A DNA stretch of 64,000 bases from Acanthococcus lagerstroemiae. Lineage: Eukaryota > Arthropoda > Insecta > Hemiptera > Eriococcidae. Below are positions 42,827 through 53,866 of this stretch, in pieces. Each line of letters begins with the position of its first letter. Position 1 is the first letter of the stretch. The notes beneath the pieces were generated by a model. That model searched no databases. It saw nothing but the letters and a program-made list of their open reading frames with translations, and was not told the origin of the DNA. The stretch covers positions 46,273,574-46,337,573 of the forward strand of contig CM063114.1 of NCBI GenBank assembly GCA_031841125.1. The letters are read 5' to 3'. The translations under genes and the position numbers were made by a program.

Positions 42827-45010
42827 CTACATACCTTGGAGTACTTTAATGACCGATGAAATATACTGTTTCCTACTCATGAAGAATATGTCGATCCCAG
42901 GCTCTTTTTGGGTAATATTATTATATAATGCTAGAGTGTAGTCCATACTTGATGCTGAGCCTCTGCCTGTCACAAATAGATCAGTATTTCTTGTATTAAG
43001 TGTAGGGACCCTGAATTGAATACGTATTAAGTTGTTTGAATCCTCCATTATTTTGTTATTCAAAATAACCGTCAAGAGAATCAACTTTGCCAAACACTGT
43101 CTGTTTTTTAGACTCATAATCTCAAAGCCAACCAAAAGTTCTTTGTATGTAATTTCAAATGGATAATATGTAAAGATTTTGCAATATAAGTATTCCAAAA
43201 ATCTTTTTTGAATTTTCTCAATTTTATCTTTACCTTGTTGGGTTCTGGGATTCCATATAATAGAGGAGAATTCCAATATTGATCTGACAGAACTAGAATA
43301 AAGAATTTTCATTGTTACTAAATTTTTATAACAAGTTCCATTTCTCTTGACGAAGCCAATCATTCTTTTAGATTTTAAAGTTATGTGATCGATATGCATA
43401 TTGAATAATAATTTCGAGTCCAAAATGACGCCTAAGTCTTTTACAAAATTTACACATCTAAATGTATATTTTTTTATTTTGTACTCGTGTAAAATGGGAC
43501 ATCTTTTCCTTGATAAGGTAACTTTCTCACTCTTGTCAGTATTAAATGGTAACAAGTTACTATCACTCCACTGAACTAATGAGTCAAGATCTTGTTGCAG
43601 TTTAGCACAGTCATTTTGAGATTTTATAAAATTTTATAAATTTTCCATATCATCGCATACAGCAACAATTTTTAATATTGGATTTTTCAGAAATATCATC
43701 GACAAAAATTAGAAATAGGTATGGACCCAAAACCGAACCCTGGAGAACACCTGACACACTCTTGTAACACGTAGAGGCCACTCCTTTATACTCGACAAAC
43801 TGTATTCTGTTATTTAAGTAGGAGTGAAATAGAGTTATTAGATCTTTTGAAAAGCCAAAGCTGCACAATTTTTGGAGTAAGATTTTGTGGTTGACAGTGT
43901 CAAAGGCTTTTGAAAAATCCGTGTGAATGGTATCTGTTTGCTCACCCTTAGAGAGAGTTATCTTGACATCATATGTGAAGTTCATTAGATTTGTCTGCAC
44001 TGAATTTCCCTTTCTAAAGCCATGTTGACACGGAGATAAGATATTTTTGGATTGTTTGTATATAGATATTTGTGCAAGACAGTTTCAAAAATTTTGGCCG
44101 CGAGTGGAATTAGAGAGATGGGACGATAATTTTTTATTTCGTTTATTTTGCCTGACTTGTAAAGTGGAATAACTTTCGACATTTTCCATATTGTTGGATA
44201 AATACATGTCTCGAGGACAGTATTGCAGACATAAGTTAAGAGAGTAATTAAAACGTGCGAGGAAGCTATATGTATGGTGGAATGGAATCAAGGCCATAAG
44301 ATGATTTCGGCTGAAGATCATGCAGGGAACGTTTTATATCCTCGATAGTGATCGCACCTACCGATATAAGGCGTTCGCTCCCAGTAAGCTCCACCCCATT
44401 AGCACTCTGAGTTTGGTTCTGAGTTACATTTTTATCGCTAAAACACTGGAAAAATAGTTTGCAAATGATTCCGCAATGGTATCTGAACTTGTGTAAACGT
44501 GTTCACCGAAGGTATACAACTCTGTGCCAGATCTACTACTTTGCCTATCGGCAATCTCTCGCCAGAATTCTTTTGGTTGAGACTTCATTCTGTCCTCCAA
44601 AGCATTTTTATATGTACTCCATGCTTTTGTTATTAAAACCTTGATTTCTTTGCTTATGTGCCTGAATTTTTGCTTCAACTCTTCATTAGAAGGTTTCTTT
44701 TTAGTCTGTCTATGTAGATAGAATTTCTTTTTCGATTTTTTAATAATTTCAGATTATGTAAACCAAGTAGGATATTTTTCCCATCCAGTATTCTTTTTTA
44801 ATGGCACTGTCTTGCTTAAGATGTCTATTACTGAATTTTGGAAAAACTCAGCAGCTTAGTTACTATCTGTAAGCGTGTACAATTCATCCCAACTTTTTAA
44901 TCTAAATAGATTATACACATCGACAAAATTTACTTATTTGAAATCAAACTTCCGAGGGTTCGTAGTTGCAGTTGTAGGTATTATTTTTTGAGGAATGTGT
45001 CACAAAACCA
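42827..45010 (-). pseudogene. Jockey/CR1-group LINE ORF2: linker and reverse transcriptase
   Basis: On the minus strand from ~44990: VNFVDVYNLFRLKSWDEL, then EKYPTWFT, QPKEFWREIADRQSSRSG and SFANYFSSVL form the linker after the endonuclease. KNYRPISLIPLAAKIFETVL opens the palm. DFSKAFDTVNHKILLQKL holds the first catalytic aspartate, and GVLQGSVLGPYLFLIFVDD follows. The YADD box near 43650-43661 reads VCDD: both aspartates remain, but Y and A are replaced. DLGVILDSKLLFNMHIDHI, SVRSILEFSSIIWNP and IQKRFLEYLYCKIFTYYP form the thumb, and the 242-codon last frame (43555-42827) is unbroken. A handful of stops and shifts occur upstream. The endonuclease is missing. Confidence 0.9.
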
Positions 45011-45339
45011 AACGAAATCCAAAAGCATAAGTATGAAAGCCAAAAGGTAATTTTAGTCGCTATTGTTTCACATCGCCTTCAAGTGAAGAAGGGACAATCT
45101 TCCTTTCGCGTACTCCTCTCGGTCTTACGGACCCAATGATTTTCTTTTTTCCAAGGGAGAAGTCTCATGCCCATGGGTTAGTGCAATTTCCTCAATTGAA
45201 TACACGTGTTGTTGGTTTTCTGTTCGACATGATTTCGTAATTTCAATGAAGTGGACGTGGAACAAGTTTATCTTTTCTTTGTGCACAGACGTACCACTGT
45301 ACTGAGTATTTTTAATTTTGGCACGTGGCATATCTGGAC
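45011..45339. other. Unassigned spacer
   Basis: Nothing recognised; the minus frame 45125-45331 resembles no family. Confidence 0.5.
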
Positions 45340-45510
45340 TTTTTCAAAATTAGTTTTTCCTCGGAAAAAACTGATTTTGGGGGGCTAAAACGTGTCACAG
45401 AAAAGTTAGCACAGATTTTTGGGGACGAGATCTTGATACCTTGTTTCTGACACCTAGCCTGACATTTTTCAACAGAGTCCGCTTTTGACCCCCGAAATAT
45501 TTTTATTTTT
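45340..45510 (+). repeat. Dispersed repeat, inverted copy of 40560-40750
   Basis: Shows AAAACTGATTTTGGGGGGCT, AAAACGTGTCACA, AAAAGTTAGCACAG, TTCTGACACCTAGCCTGAC and GAGTCCGCTTTTGACCC, the same order as on the minus strand of 40560-40750. Confidence 0.75.
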
Positions 45511-45859
45511 CATTTATCGCTTATACTATGGTTCCGCATTAAATGAGGGGGCGAATCGAGTGCAACAATTTGAAGAGACGTGACTTGGTTGACAGTCGAG
45601 CCGAGGTAATGAAAATATGAGACAAGGACAGATACAGTGATGGATAGCGTTAGTGCCAGAAGCTGATTTACAAACCTGACGCCTATAAGTTCATGAAACC
45701 TAGCGCCCCCTTCAATGAAAGTTACTTTCTTATCCTCAAAGAAATTCTTTTTTCTTAATTTGAACACGCAAAAAATTTCACGATAAACACTACAATTGTC
45801 TCAAAGTAAATTGCAAACTTTACATATAATAGGTAATTATATACAATCTATAGGCATAT
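45511..45859. other. Spacer, possibly 3' part of the hAT relic
   Basis: Minus-strand continuation of the hAT transposase region without coding signal; GGGGGCGCTAGGTTTCATGA occurs at 45692-45711 (minus). Assignment to the element is uncertain. Confidence 0.35.
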
Positions 45860-46640
45860 ATCAATACTCGTAATAGTTTTACATAATTTTCTTTCTACTT
45901 TATGTTTGGACGAATTCATGAATTATATCATCCAAATTTATGCTGCTCAATGAAACTGTCTCAATGCCTAGAATTCCATGAGAATTTAGTGTCGCTTGTC
46001 TTCTGTCAGGTTAGTCCGAAGGGAATTTTTTTATTATTTTCAAAACGGAGAATGAGCATTTGGCTAATTAATTCGTGATGACAGTACTCAGAAAAATTTT
46101 TAATGCACTGACCACGTTCGGGAAAATTTTGCATAAATTTGGTTCATTCGATTTTCGTTCTTTTTTAAATACTTCAAGGACACTAAGATGAGAATTCCGA
46201 ACATACGACCTGAAAGGTAAGCATTCCTCTTGAAAATCTTGTTCTTCAATGCCATTTTCGTAAGTCTCCTGAGGAACTTCCTTGTCCCGAACAATATCTT
46301 CCGTATTTCTTGAATCGATGTTGATGAGAAAATTAAATTTGTCATGTACTGGCGTTTATGGAAAGTACCAGGCTTGCAGCTCTGCTTGCAATTTATCGAG
46401 TATGGTAAAGTAAATTTCAACCTTCAACTTTTCTCTTCCTCTCCAGCTATAACTTCATTTTCTCTACATTCATCTGCTGCTAGCTTTCTTGTATAAGGAT
46501 GATTTTTCTCAATCTCGTATAATTTTCCTATTCGATCAGATTTTTCAACATTTCAATAATTTAATAGATATTATCATCAAATCATGTACAACTTTTTCCA
46601 CCAAAAATATTTTGGGAAAAAATTTGTGTCCTCAAATTTT
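45860..46640 (-). pseudogene. hAT-superfamily transposase C-terminal half (decayed)
   Basis: The minus strand reads EIEKNHPYTRKLAADECREN, then KVEIYFTILDKLQAELQAW, NFLINIDSRNTED, EECLPFRSYV and LSVLEVFKKER. FPNVVSALKIFLSTVIT and KCSFSVLKIIKKFPSD follow near 46130-46015. This corresponds to the A-E-R-S-F-S-x-L-K-x-I-K dimerisation region of ZMYM/hAT-type transposases; the Glu-Arg of AERSFS is replaced (AKCSFS). The end RQATLNSHGILGIETVSLSS and IHEFVQT-x-SRKKI matches the usual last block. Two or three shifts and several stops are present. The N-terminal zinc finger and most of the catalytic domain are missing. Function in an intact copy would be cut-and-paste transposition. Confidence 0.82.
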
Positions 46641-49590
46641 GCGCCCCAGGCTACAACTTGTTACACTTGTACGTAAATCCGCGACCGGAGTGCGACCGCA
46701 GAAGTTGAGGTGTCTGATGGTAATAACGCCACACATTTTTCTAAGGTGACTCCCCCACTCCCCCCCCCCCAAAAAAATGAACGAAGCTGCGCATTGGCTT
46801 TGCGAGCGAGGCACACCGATCATCGCACGGGCTGGACGGGGGACAACGTGCCTCTCGCTTCCCAGTCTCGCACCATACCGCCACGTGTAGGGGGAGATAT
46901 CCTCTTTTCAAATTATAGCGACAGGAGCGACGAAATTTTTCCCTCACGCGATTCCTTGCCACTGTTCCCTTAGCTCTGTGAACTCTTAGTAAAGGAACGG
47001 CGGTTCTTCCAGCGGAAGTACGTCAACGGGGGAACACGACGGTTAGCAATTCTGAATACCACGAACAGAATTTTGCTACGAATTCTTGGTGAAGAGAAAT
47101 TGATCCGACGGAGAACTTATGATACTATTAGGATACCTATGCAGTCAGGAGATAATTCGATCTCTCACGGATCCTGCCAGCAATTCCGAAAAAAAAAACA
47201 ACTTTAGTGACACATAATTAGTGGAATAATCAAACATGGTAACTTGTTGACGTAACTCAAATTTACACGAATTCGGCGGAAATTAAGATCGGCAAAAAAT
47301 CACACGACAACTTCCGAAGTGGTCACCAGCATGGTCGATGATGGTCTCCGATCACCGATTTTTCTCGGTCCTACGTCGACTATCATTTTCCGATAAAAAG
47401 GGAATACTGTGATTAGTGCCCTTGACTTCTTACCCTTCCTATTTTCTTAACCCTATGTAGCTGGCTGGTGTGAGAGATCGTGCTGCACACTCCGATCGCA
47501 CAAACCTGTCTGTGATTAATGTTCGGGGTTGCTGAAAATGAGTTGAGGCTCCGGAAGACAATACGACGTGGTTAACAACTCGCCTACGGGGAATTTCGGG
47601 CATCACACACCTATTCAAAATCCTCGGATGAAGCATGTTATGACCAATTTTATTGCTAAATTCGCTGCTCTTGCCTGGGGTATACTGGTGCCCACTCGTT
47701 CTCAGAGTCTCAACTCATTTTTCATGCTTCTGCCAGCTTCGAGAGTCGCGTATGGAGATGCTATCCTGTTGGTGAATTGCTTCGGCAGGCGAGGCACGTC
47801 GCGAGGAGGCGCCGTGATTCCGAAAGGATGGACTCATCACCCCCGGGATCGATATCCCCATACCCCCCCCCCCGGTAGATCTGGTAGAAAGCACTACTGC
47901 TGTGGTAACCGAGGAAAAAACCTATTTTCTGGGACACATCTAAGGGCTGGAGGGCCGTATCTGGGAAAAGACAGGACAACCACCGCTAGATTTTCATGAC
48001 TAGCTCGAGCATGGGATCTACAGGGTGTGCGGAATCGGACCACGGGCTTATGTATTTTTGAGGCGTGTATCGAGGTAACTCAGTTCGGAAAAATATCAGA
48101 ACGTTGAAGAATCTCAAGCAATACGGGATGGTGCGATACGTATATTAAACAACAACACAAAAACGGAAGAGTAATAATAACATAACGATACTGCGATTAC
48201 AGGATATTCAACGTCTGGTCAAATCCTTCCATGTGAGTTAGGAGTATGCGTGGTCTGGATCAACGAGGAACAGGATTTCGGTTCGCGTGGTGATGATGGA
48301 ACGAAGATGTGGTCCCGAGTAGAGAAACGCGTATCAACGTTCACGGAGAGTACGACAAACTGCAAAATTTTAGCTTTGAATGGGCGAGAGAATTAGCTTA
48401 ATCATGTACACTTTTGCTCCGTGAGGATTATGAAAAATAATGTTCACTAAACCAAAGAAAAATCTTTTTCATGCCGAAAAAAAAAAAATGTTTCTTGAGA
48501 GCCCCAAACCCCGTCCTTTACTCGCCGAACATCGAAAACGCAATGTCTCCTTCCTCCCACGAAATGCTCATCGATGAGACCATGACCTGGACGTTCTCGA
48601 GGTTTGGGGAGGAAATAGAAGAAAAATAGATTGGAAATATTGAGAAGAACTTGTAACGGGGATATGACGGGAAAACGAGTTTCGGACAGATTGAGAAAAG
48701 AGGAAAAATCATGATCTCGCGCTTTATCGGCTTTTCCGATAGGAGCGCTAAGATTGAGTATTCCGGGAAGACAAGAGCCTGGTTACCACACTGCTGAACT
48801 GAACCTTGCTACATCATTGTAACTCAACAACTTGCCCGGTAAATACCTTCAACCGCCATTACTCTGGCAAGTGCTAATCTACCTGGACTATTTCGCCCGG
48901 TAAGAAAAGAAACTCCGAAAACCAGCCCAACGTGCAAAATACAGTCGCAGTGGAAAATCTTGCCGGGCGGTGAACGCAAACGCGCATTAATTTGCCGCCG
49001 AAAATGCGCGCATTAATCCCGGGACCACCGAAACTCGCGATCCTAAGCCGCCATGTTCGCGTTAAATGGATTGCATACGCGATTCGCCGTAAATAACTCA
49101 TAAAATATCTTAACGAGCGGAAGTACGAAAAGTAGTCTACTTAATTCGCCGCAAATACGAATTAGTTTAAACTACACCCAGCGGAGGAGGGGGGTGGACA
49201 CTAACCCGAGCCCACACAGCAATGCCGTTATTTTTACCACGCGAACGGTTATGGCGGATATTTTCGATTCGACTGTTAAAGTTTATAAGTTCGGCTCGGC
49301 GTGCACAATCGAGTAACTTGATAAAAGTTCGCGTGCGAACATGAATGCGTGAATATTCGTTTACCGTCGTCGAGTAATGTACATTGAGGAGAGGGAAGGT
49401 CTTGGCACACTCCTTCTGAAATTCCTAAACTCTGCAGTCACTTCAAATCGATGATTTCTACATTGTGCGCCTGTTTTTCAGATTATTCTGAATCCCTTCC
49501 CCGTTTCGCAAATTTTTGAAGTAGCGATAAACAGCTGCAAGGAAATGTTTACGCCAGTGAACGTAGGAAATCGTGGGGAATTCTTCTTTT
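46641..49590. other. Unassigned sequence (~2.9 kb)
   Basis: No gene, RNA or clear repeat recognised. C runs at 46760-46770 and 47863-47873. Plus frame 47568-47999 (143 codons) contains a C-run by-product and no domain. A CTACAGGGTGTGCGG word lies at 48018-48032, possibly one end of an inverted-repeat element. The part from about 48890 to 49340 has many CG dinucleotides (CGCGCATTAATTTGCCGCCG) and looks like host DNA. Confidence 0.4.
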
Positions 49591-49599
49591 CTAATTTTA

Positions 49600-49805
49600 C
49601 TCTCAACCCGAGCCCAGGAATCCGCCCTTTCGAGCATTACCTCAGAGACGTCGGAGAGGCTGTTAGGGCTGTCTTAGCCCTCTTCATTTCTTGCCGAAAA
49701 ACCGGTCCAGGTCGAAATGTAGCGAGTTGCTACTTGGGCTCGAACCCGGGACCTCCGGATTTCGAGACCAGCGCGCTATCCACTCGGCCAATCAGACCTC
49801 TAAAT
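49600..49805 (-). mobile_element. tRNA-Ser-derived SINE
   Basis: On the minus strand the head reads TTGGCCGAGTGGATAGCGC (A box, about 49776-49794), then GGTCTCGAAATCCGG (anticodon-like loop CTCGAAA, anticodon CGA) and GGGTTCGAGCCC (B box, 49737-49748). This resembles tRNA-Ser(CGA), which has GGCCGAGTGG and CTCGAAAT at the same places. The flanks of the head cannot pair as an acceptor stem and the long serine variable arm is absent, so it is not a tRNA gene. A ~120-bp unrelated body follows (CTACATTTCGACCTGGACC ... AGCCTCTCCGACGTCTCTG) and ends in a weak A-rich tail near 49575-49600. RNA polymerase III would transcribe such an element; mobility depends on a partner LINE. Confidence 0.75.
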
Positions 49806-49894
49806 CGGGGGGAATTGACTGCTATCGAAAAAATTGTTTTTCTTGGAAATGGTTGAGAATGGTCTCCCGACTACCCTAAAAAAAGTCACTACTC

Positions 49895-50967
49895 TTATTT
49901 AGTTTCGTAACGGTAGAATTTGCAGCTGGGGTCTTTTGATTTTCTTGGAGGATTTCCATAATGTATAGTCAGCTTTGGCAGAGGAGTCGACTTAGCTAGC
50001 TGATACAAGTTTTTGAATTTCAACTGGATGAGTCACAACTGGGGTGGTTGGACTTGTGGGCGGCGTCGAGTCTCTAGCTGCCTCCTGGATGACGGAGGTA
50101 AATTCCTCGGCTGCAGCATCGAGTTCCGTCTTAGTAATGAATCTTTGAAGAGATTTGATTTTAGAGTTGACCTTTTCCCGAAATCCATATCCCAAATGGT
50201 TTTCTTGCTGTGTAATGAAGGCTTCGTTTTCCTTTGGATTATTTCCTCGCTTAAAGTGAGCAGGACCGGAATGTGATCGGAGGAGAGGTCGACGATATTT
50301 TCAACCCGGATGCGAGTTGGTTGTACCTTCTTGGTGATGAGAAAGTCAAGTAGGTCAGGCCTTTTTTTAGATCACTAGGTCAGTAGGTAGATTTTCGCGA
50401 AGAAGCTACTTCTGCGCAATGAGCATTGATTGCTTTGAGCAGCTCCCGTCCTTTAGCAATGCTGAGTCTAGAGCCCCAAAGTGTATGCTTGGCATTGAAA
50501 TCTCCACCAAGTATAAACTGGTTTCCTAGTTGGGATATTATGCCACAGTAGTCCTCAGTTCTGAGCTGGGACTGAGGGGGGCAGCAGATTGAGGAGACTG
50601 TCAGCTTTTGCGATGTTGTGTGGATCGTTATCCCAATCATTTGATATTCGTCTTTCTGTGTTCTTATGGATTCGTGATGCACGATATGGTCACGAACTAG
50701 GATTGCAGCTCCTCCTCTACATTGATTGCTAGGATGAGGGCAGCTATAAAGCTTGAAGTTACGGACGCGTAGATAAGACCAGGATGTTAGGTGCGTTTCA
50801 GAGATTAAGGCAATGTCGATTTTCTCCGTGTAAAGGAAAAGCTCTAGTTCGTTTGCTCTGCGAATAAGTCTGTTGGCGTTCCAGGTGATGATACGCAGGT
50901 TAATGGTCATTTCTTTGTAGCTGAGCTGGCTTTCTGACATTCTAATCCGGAGCGTTCCAACTTGCAC
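49895..50967 (-). pseudogene. Jockey-type LINE ORF2: endonuclease domain only
   Basis: The 195-codon minus frame 50967-50380 is unbroken. NLRIITWNANRLIRRANELE opens the APE-type endonuclease, IDIALISETHLTSWSYLRV holds the catalytic glutamate, and GGAAILVRDHIVHH, TVSSICCPPQSQL and FILGGDFNAKHTLWGSRLS (the GDFNAKH motif) follow. After a shift near 50380 the strand reads RIRVENIVDLSSDHIPVLL, with the SDH motif near 50290-50315. REKVNSKIKSLQRFITKTEL is the start of the post-endonuclease linker. The element then stops; the reverse transcriptase is missing, so the copy is 3'-truncated. It overlaps the end of ORF1 (51143-50907) as in Jockey elements. The SINE lies ~90 bases further on in the same orientation. 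Confidence 0.88.
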
Positions 50968-52200
50968 AACCTCAGGTTGAGTTTGGCAATGGAGTCAGAT
51001 ACCTGCTGCAGAGTTGACTCGAGATTAAATGGAGCGTTGGTAGCTTGGGCTGTCTTGGAAGGATTTGTTACGTCGTCTACGTTGATCGAGTTTTCATTAG
51101 GTTCTTTATCAGGCATTGATTGGGCAGCTTGGCTGTAAGACACGCTGGGTTATCTTGCCCTGCTTCCCTGCATTGTTGAGAAATTTGGCTTTGGTCGAGA
51201 TGTCGATCTTTTTAGCGCACGTTTGTACTCTGGACAGCCTTTCCAGCTGGTTGGATGCTCACCAGCACAGTTTGCGCATTTCGGTTTCTGCAAGAACCCT
51301 TTATTTTGGCGCTCACTTTTGTCAAGTGATTGCACCCGCACTTGACGCACTTCGGAGGAAGCGTGCAGTAGTTTTTAGTATGCCCATGCTGCTGCCATCT
51401 TTGGGTGAATCGTCATTGGGCTTCGGGTCTTCAGCTCTAACGCTTTGACTCGCTAGATATTTGAGGTCCATTACCACTTTGTTGTTAGGCTTAGGCTGTA
51501 AGTCCACAAAGAATAGCGGTAACATGATTTTCGTAAGGTTCTCACATTCCCTCTTTTTAATAATTACATTAGCTACGTTTGTAGCTTCATGACCTTGGGC
51601 TAGCAGATCGTCAGTAATGTCCTGGATATTCGTGTCTGGATAGAGCCCTCGAATAACCACTCTGAATGGTTTTTCAGATTTTAACATGAAGTGGTGAACT
51701 GGTGATATTCACTTTTGGTAACGCGCAGAACTTTTATAACTCGCCGGTACTCATCGTCTGTATGAGTGATGACCTTTATGTGGCCATTTGAAAGGGTCTT
51801 AGTTGTAGTGGGCTCCTCTTTTGATGTATCCTTGGTGACAAGTTCCTGAAAACTTTTCCATTCGGCGACATTGTGGACTGTAATTGGTGGTGGTTTCGAT
51901 TTCGTAGGTCTGGTAAGAGTCTCTTCCATGGAGCTATCGTTCGGCGAGTTCGACGAGTTCAGTTCTGTAGCTGGGCGTTTGGCCCTGTGTTTCGACCCAT
52001 CGTTTTCTTTACTGATAGTACTACGTACATTAGTTATAGTCGTACATATGTAGCTGTCGTGTTTCCTTACCTAGAACTGTAGAGTTTTTTTTACGTAGCT
52101 GTTTTATCAGGGTGGTCTGCTCAGCGAGCTGCTTTAGTAGGTCTGTAATAGTAGCTTCTAGGATGCTAATAATTTTTCGGAGTTTGGACCCCTACAGGGG
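50907..52200 (-). pseudogene. Jockey-type LINE ORF1 (Gag-like, zinc knuckles)
   Basis: From about 52190 on the minus strand a coiled-coil-like start reads LLKQLAEQTTLIKQLRKKN. A shift leads to METL-type MEETLTRPTKSKPPPITVH. Next are SEYHQFTT and FRVVIRGLYPDTNIQDITDD, the PRE_C2HC-associated region of Jockey Gag. CENLTKIMLPLFFVDLQP and YLASQSVRAEDPKP follow. A shifted frame near 51360-51200 shows CVKCGCNHLTK and PKCANCAGEHPTSWKGCPEY, two of the CCHC-type knuckles. The C-terminus is SDSIAKLNLRLCKLE. Gag-like ORF1 packages the element RNA. Three or four frame breaks. The ATG at 51929 may be internal, because the frame stays open to about 52070. Confidence 0.85.
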
Positions 52201-52385
52201 GCATAACCGTGAAGCGACTCCATATGAGCGAACTGATGATACGCACACCAATTGATAACAGGAGAGGTTAGTTCCCGAAAGAGATTACGCGCAAGAATAT
52301 ATACGTCACTTTTCGAGATAAGACGTGAATCACATAGTCGATAGACTTGACCGCAGTTCAGCCCGAATTGCGTATGTATCGAACG
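52201..52385. other. Possible 5' untranslated end of the Jockey-type LINE and spacer
   Basis: No coding signal; lies upstream of ORF1 on the minus strand and before the plus-strand RTE-like element. Confidence 0.35.
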
Positions 52386-53742
52386 AAGTGCAACACGAAG
52401 CTTAATTTTTTTTTTCTATGTGCCAAAGCAGCACTATGAAAATGTCAAAATAGATAAAACATTTTAAACGCTATTTGGAAATGAAGTATGGACACTAGAA
52501 AAATTTTATGAGGAGCTAGAGAATACTCTAGACAAGCACAGAGAATATTATAATATAATCCTGGGCGACTGGAATGCGATTATAGGAAGCCAACGAGACG
52601 TTGCCGAGAACATACAGGCGAATTTGGGCTGGGAAAAATAAACAAAAATGGAGAAAGGCTAGTGAAATTTGTAGCCATCACATTCTTCAATAAAAATAAA
52701 AAACTCAAATGGACATGGCAATCTCCGGGGGGGGGGGGGCGATACAAAAACGAAATAGAGCATCTGATAGTGAATGATATGGGTATTGTGGAAGATGTGG
52801 TGACATTACCGGGTTTCCACTTCGGGTCCGACCACAGCTTCTGTAGGGGGGTTATCAAAATTCCAAAAAGAACGAAATTCCAAAGGAACAAACGTAACTG
52901 TCAGGGAAGAAAAATAACCCCAGTGCGCAGAGGCGCGAGAGGAGCTGAAAACCCAGTTAGACAGCTTGAATCGCGAATGGGACAGTGTCACCCTGCAGGA
53001 GTTGTATGACAAAGTTGAGAGTGCAATTAAAGAAACAGTAAGCAGACATTCCAAACAGGTCTTTTCAACACGCACTGACGACAAGCTGACTGTGGAAACA
53101 AAGGAACTGATTGAGCGAAGAGACGAAATGGAAAAGAAAGAAAAAAGAAATCAAAATGAAAAACTAGAGTTTCTTCTACTCAAGAAAAAAGTAAAAATGG
53201 AAATAAGAAAAGATGTGCGAGAGTTTGATACAAGAAAAATAGCAAATATCTTGGAAGAAAGCAGGTCGGTCAGGAGGGTGAGAAAAGAAATGTTAGAAGG
53301 AAAGAAGCTCATACCGGGCATGAAGAACGAACAAGGAGAGAGCGTATACGAGCGCCAAGGTATTGTGAAAATTGCCACAAAATTTTTCAAAGAGTTATGC
53401 AACGAAAGTGAGGAAAATGTCACTAATGGCGAGAAAGCAGGTGATGCAGATGCAAAAGAGGATAAAAACACTGAAGAAAGTATTCCTGAAATTCTAAAAA
53501 AAGAAGTCAGAAACGCACTAAAAAGTCTGAAAGAAGGAAAGGCAGCTGGTCCAGATGGGATAGGCAATTGGGAGCTGAAAATGCTGGCAGAAGAGATTAC
53601 CTCTACTCGCACTAAACTTTTTAATAAAATTGTAGAAAGAGAGATCATTCCAAGGCAATGGGAGGAGGCCGAAATTATTTTGCCCTATAAAAAAGGGAAA
53701 AAAGACGATATTAAAAATTATAGGCCGATCAGCCTCACCTCC

Positions 53743-53866
53743 ATGACACGTATCTTCGCGCCGATTCTGGCAGACTCTCTCTCCCCGCTTGTGCATAAAC
53801 GTGAAAAAATTGTAAATAATATCATGAAAAAATCATGTTTTTTCATTTTTGAGTTCCAGATCTAAG
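53743..53866 (+). mobile_element. ~124-bp insertion in the reverse transcriptase
   Basis: Related LINEs run directly from YRPISLTSM-T into YKVFMKIIKA-like sequence. Here ~124 unrelated bases separate the two, including ATGAAAAAA-TCATG-TTTTTTCAT (about 53823-53843), a small inverted repeat. The length is not a multiple of three. Borders are estimated from the protein reading; no target duplication is visible. Confidence 0.55.

Noticed and set aside
47568..47999. 143-codon plus frame
   Set aside because: Contains a C-homopolymer-derived proline run, no recognisable domain and no supporting context.
49733..49802. Functional tRNA-Ser gene
   Set aside because: The sequences on both sides of the head cannot pair as an acceptor stem, the long variable arm is missing, and a SINE-like body follows.
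42827..52200. The Jockey-type 5' half (49895-52200) and the 3' half (42827-45010) as one element split by an insertion
   Set aside because: Both pieces contain a post-endonuclease linker and the two linkers differ, so they come from different LINE families.
53151..53648. 165-codon minus-strand frame rich in S, F and L
   Set aside because: It is the reverse shadow of the plus-strand RTE-like reverse transcriptase, whose motifs are clear.
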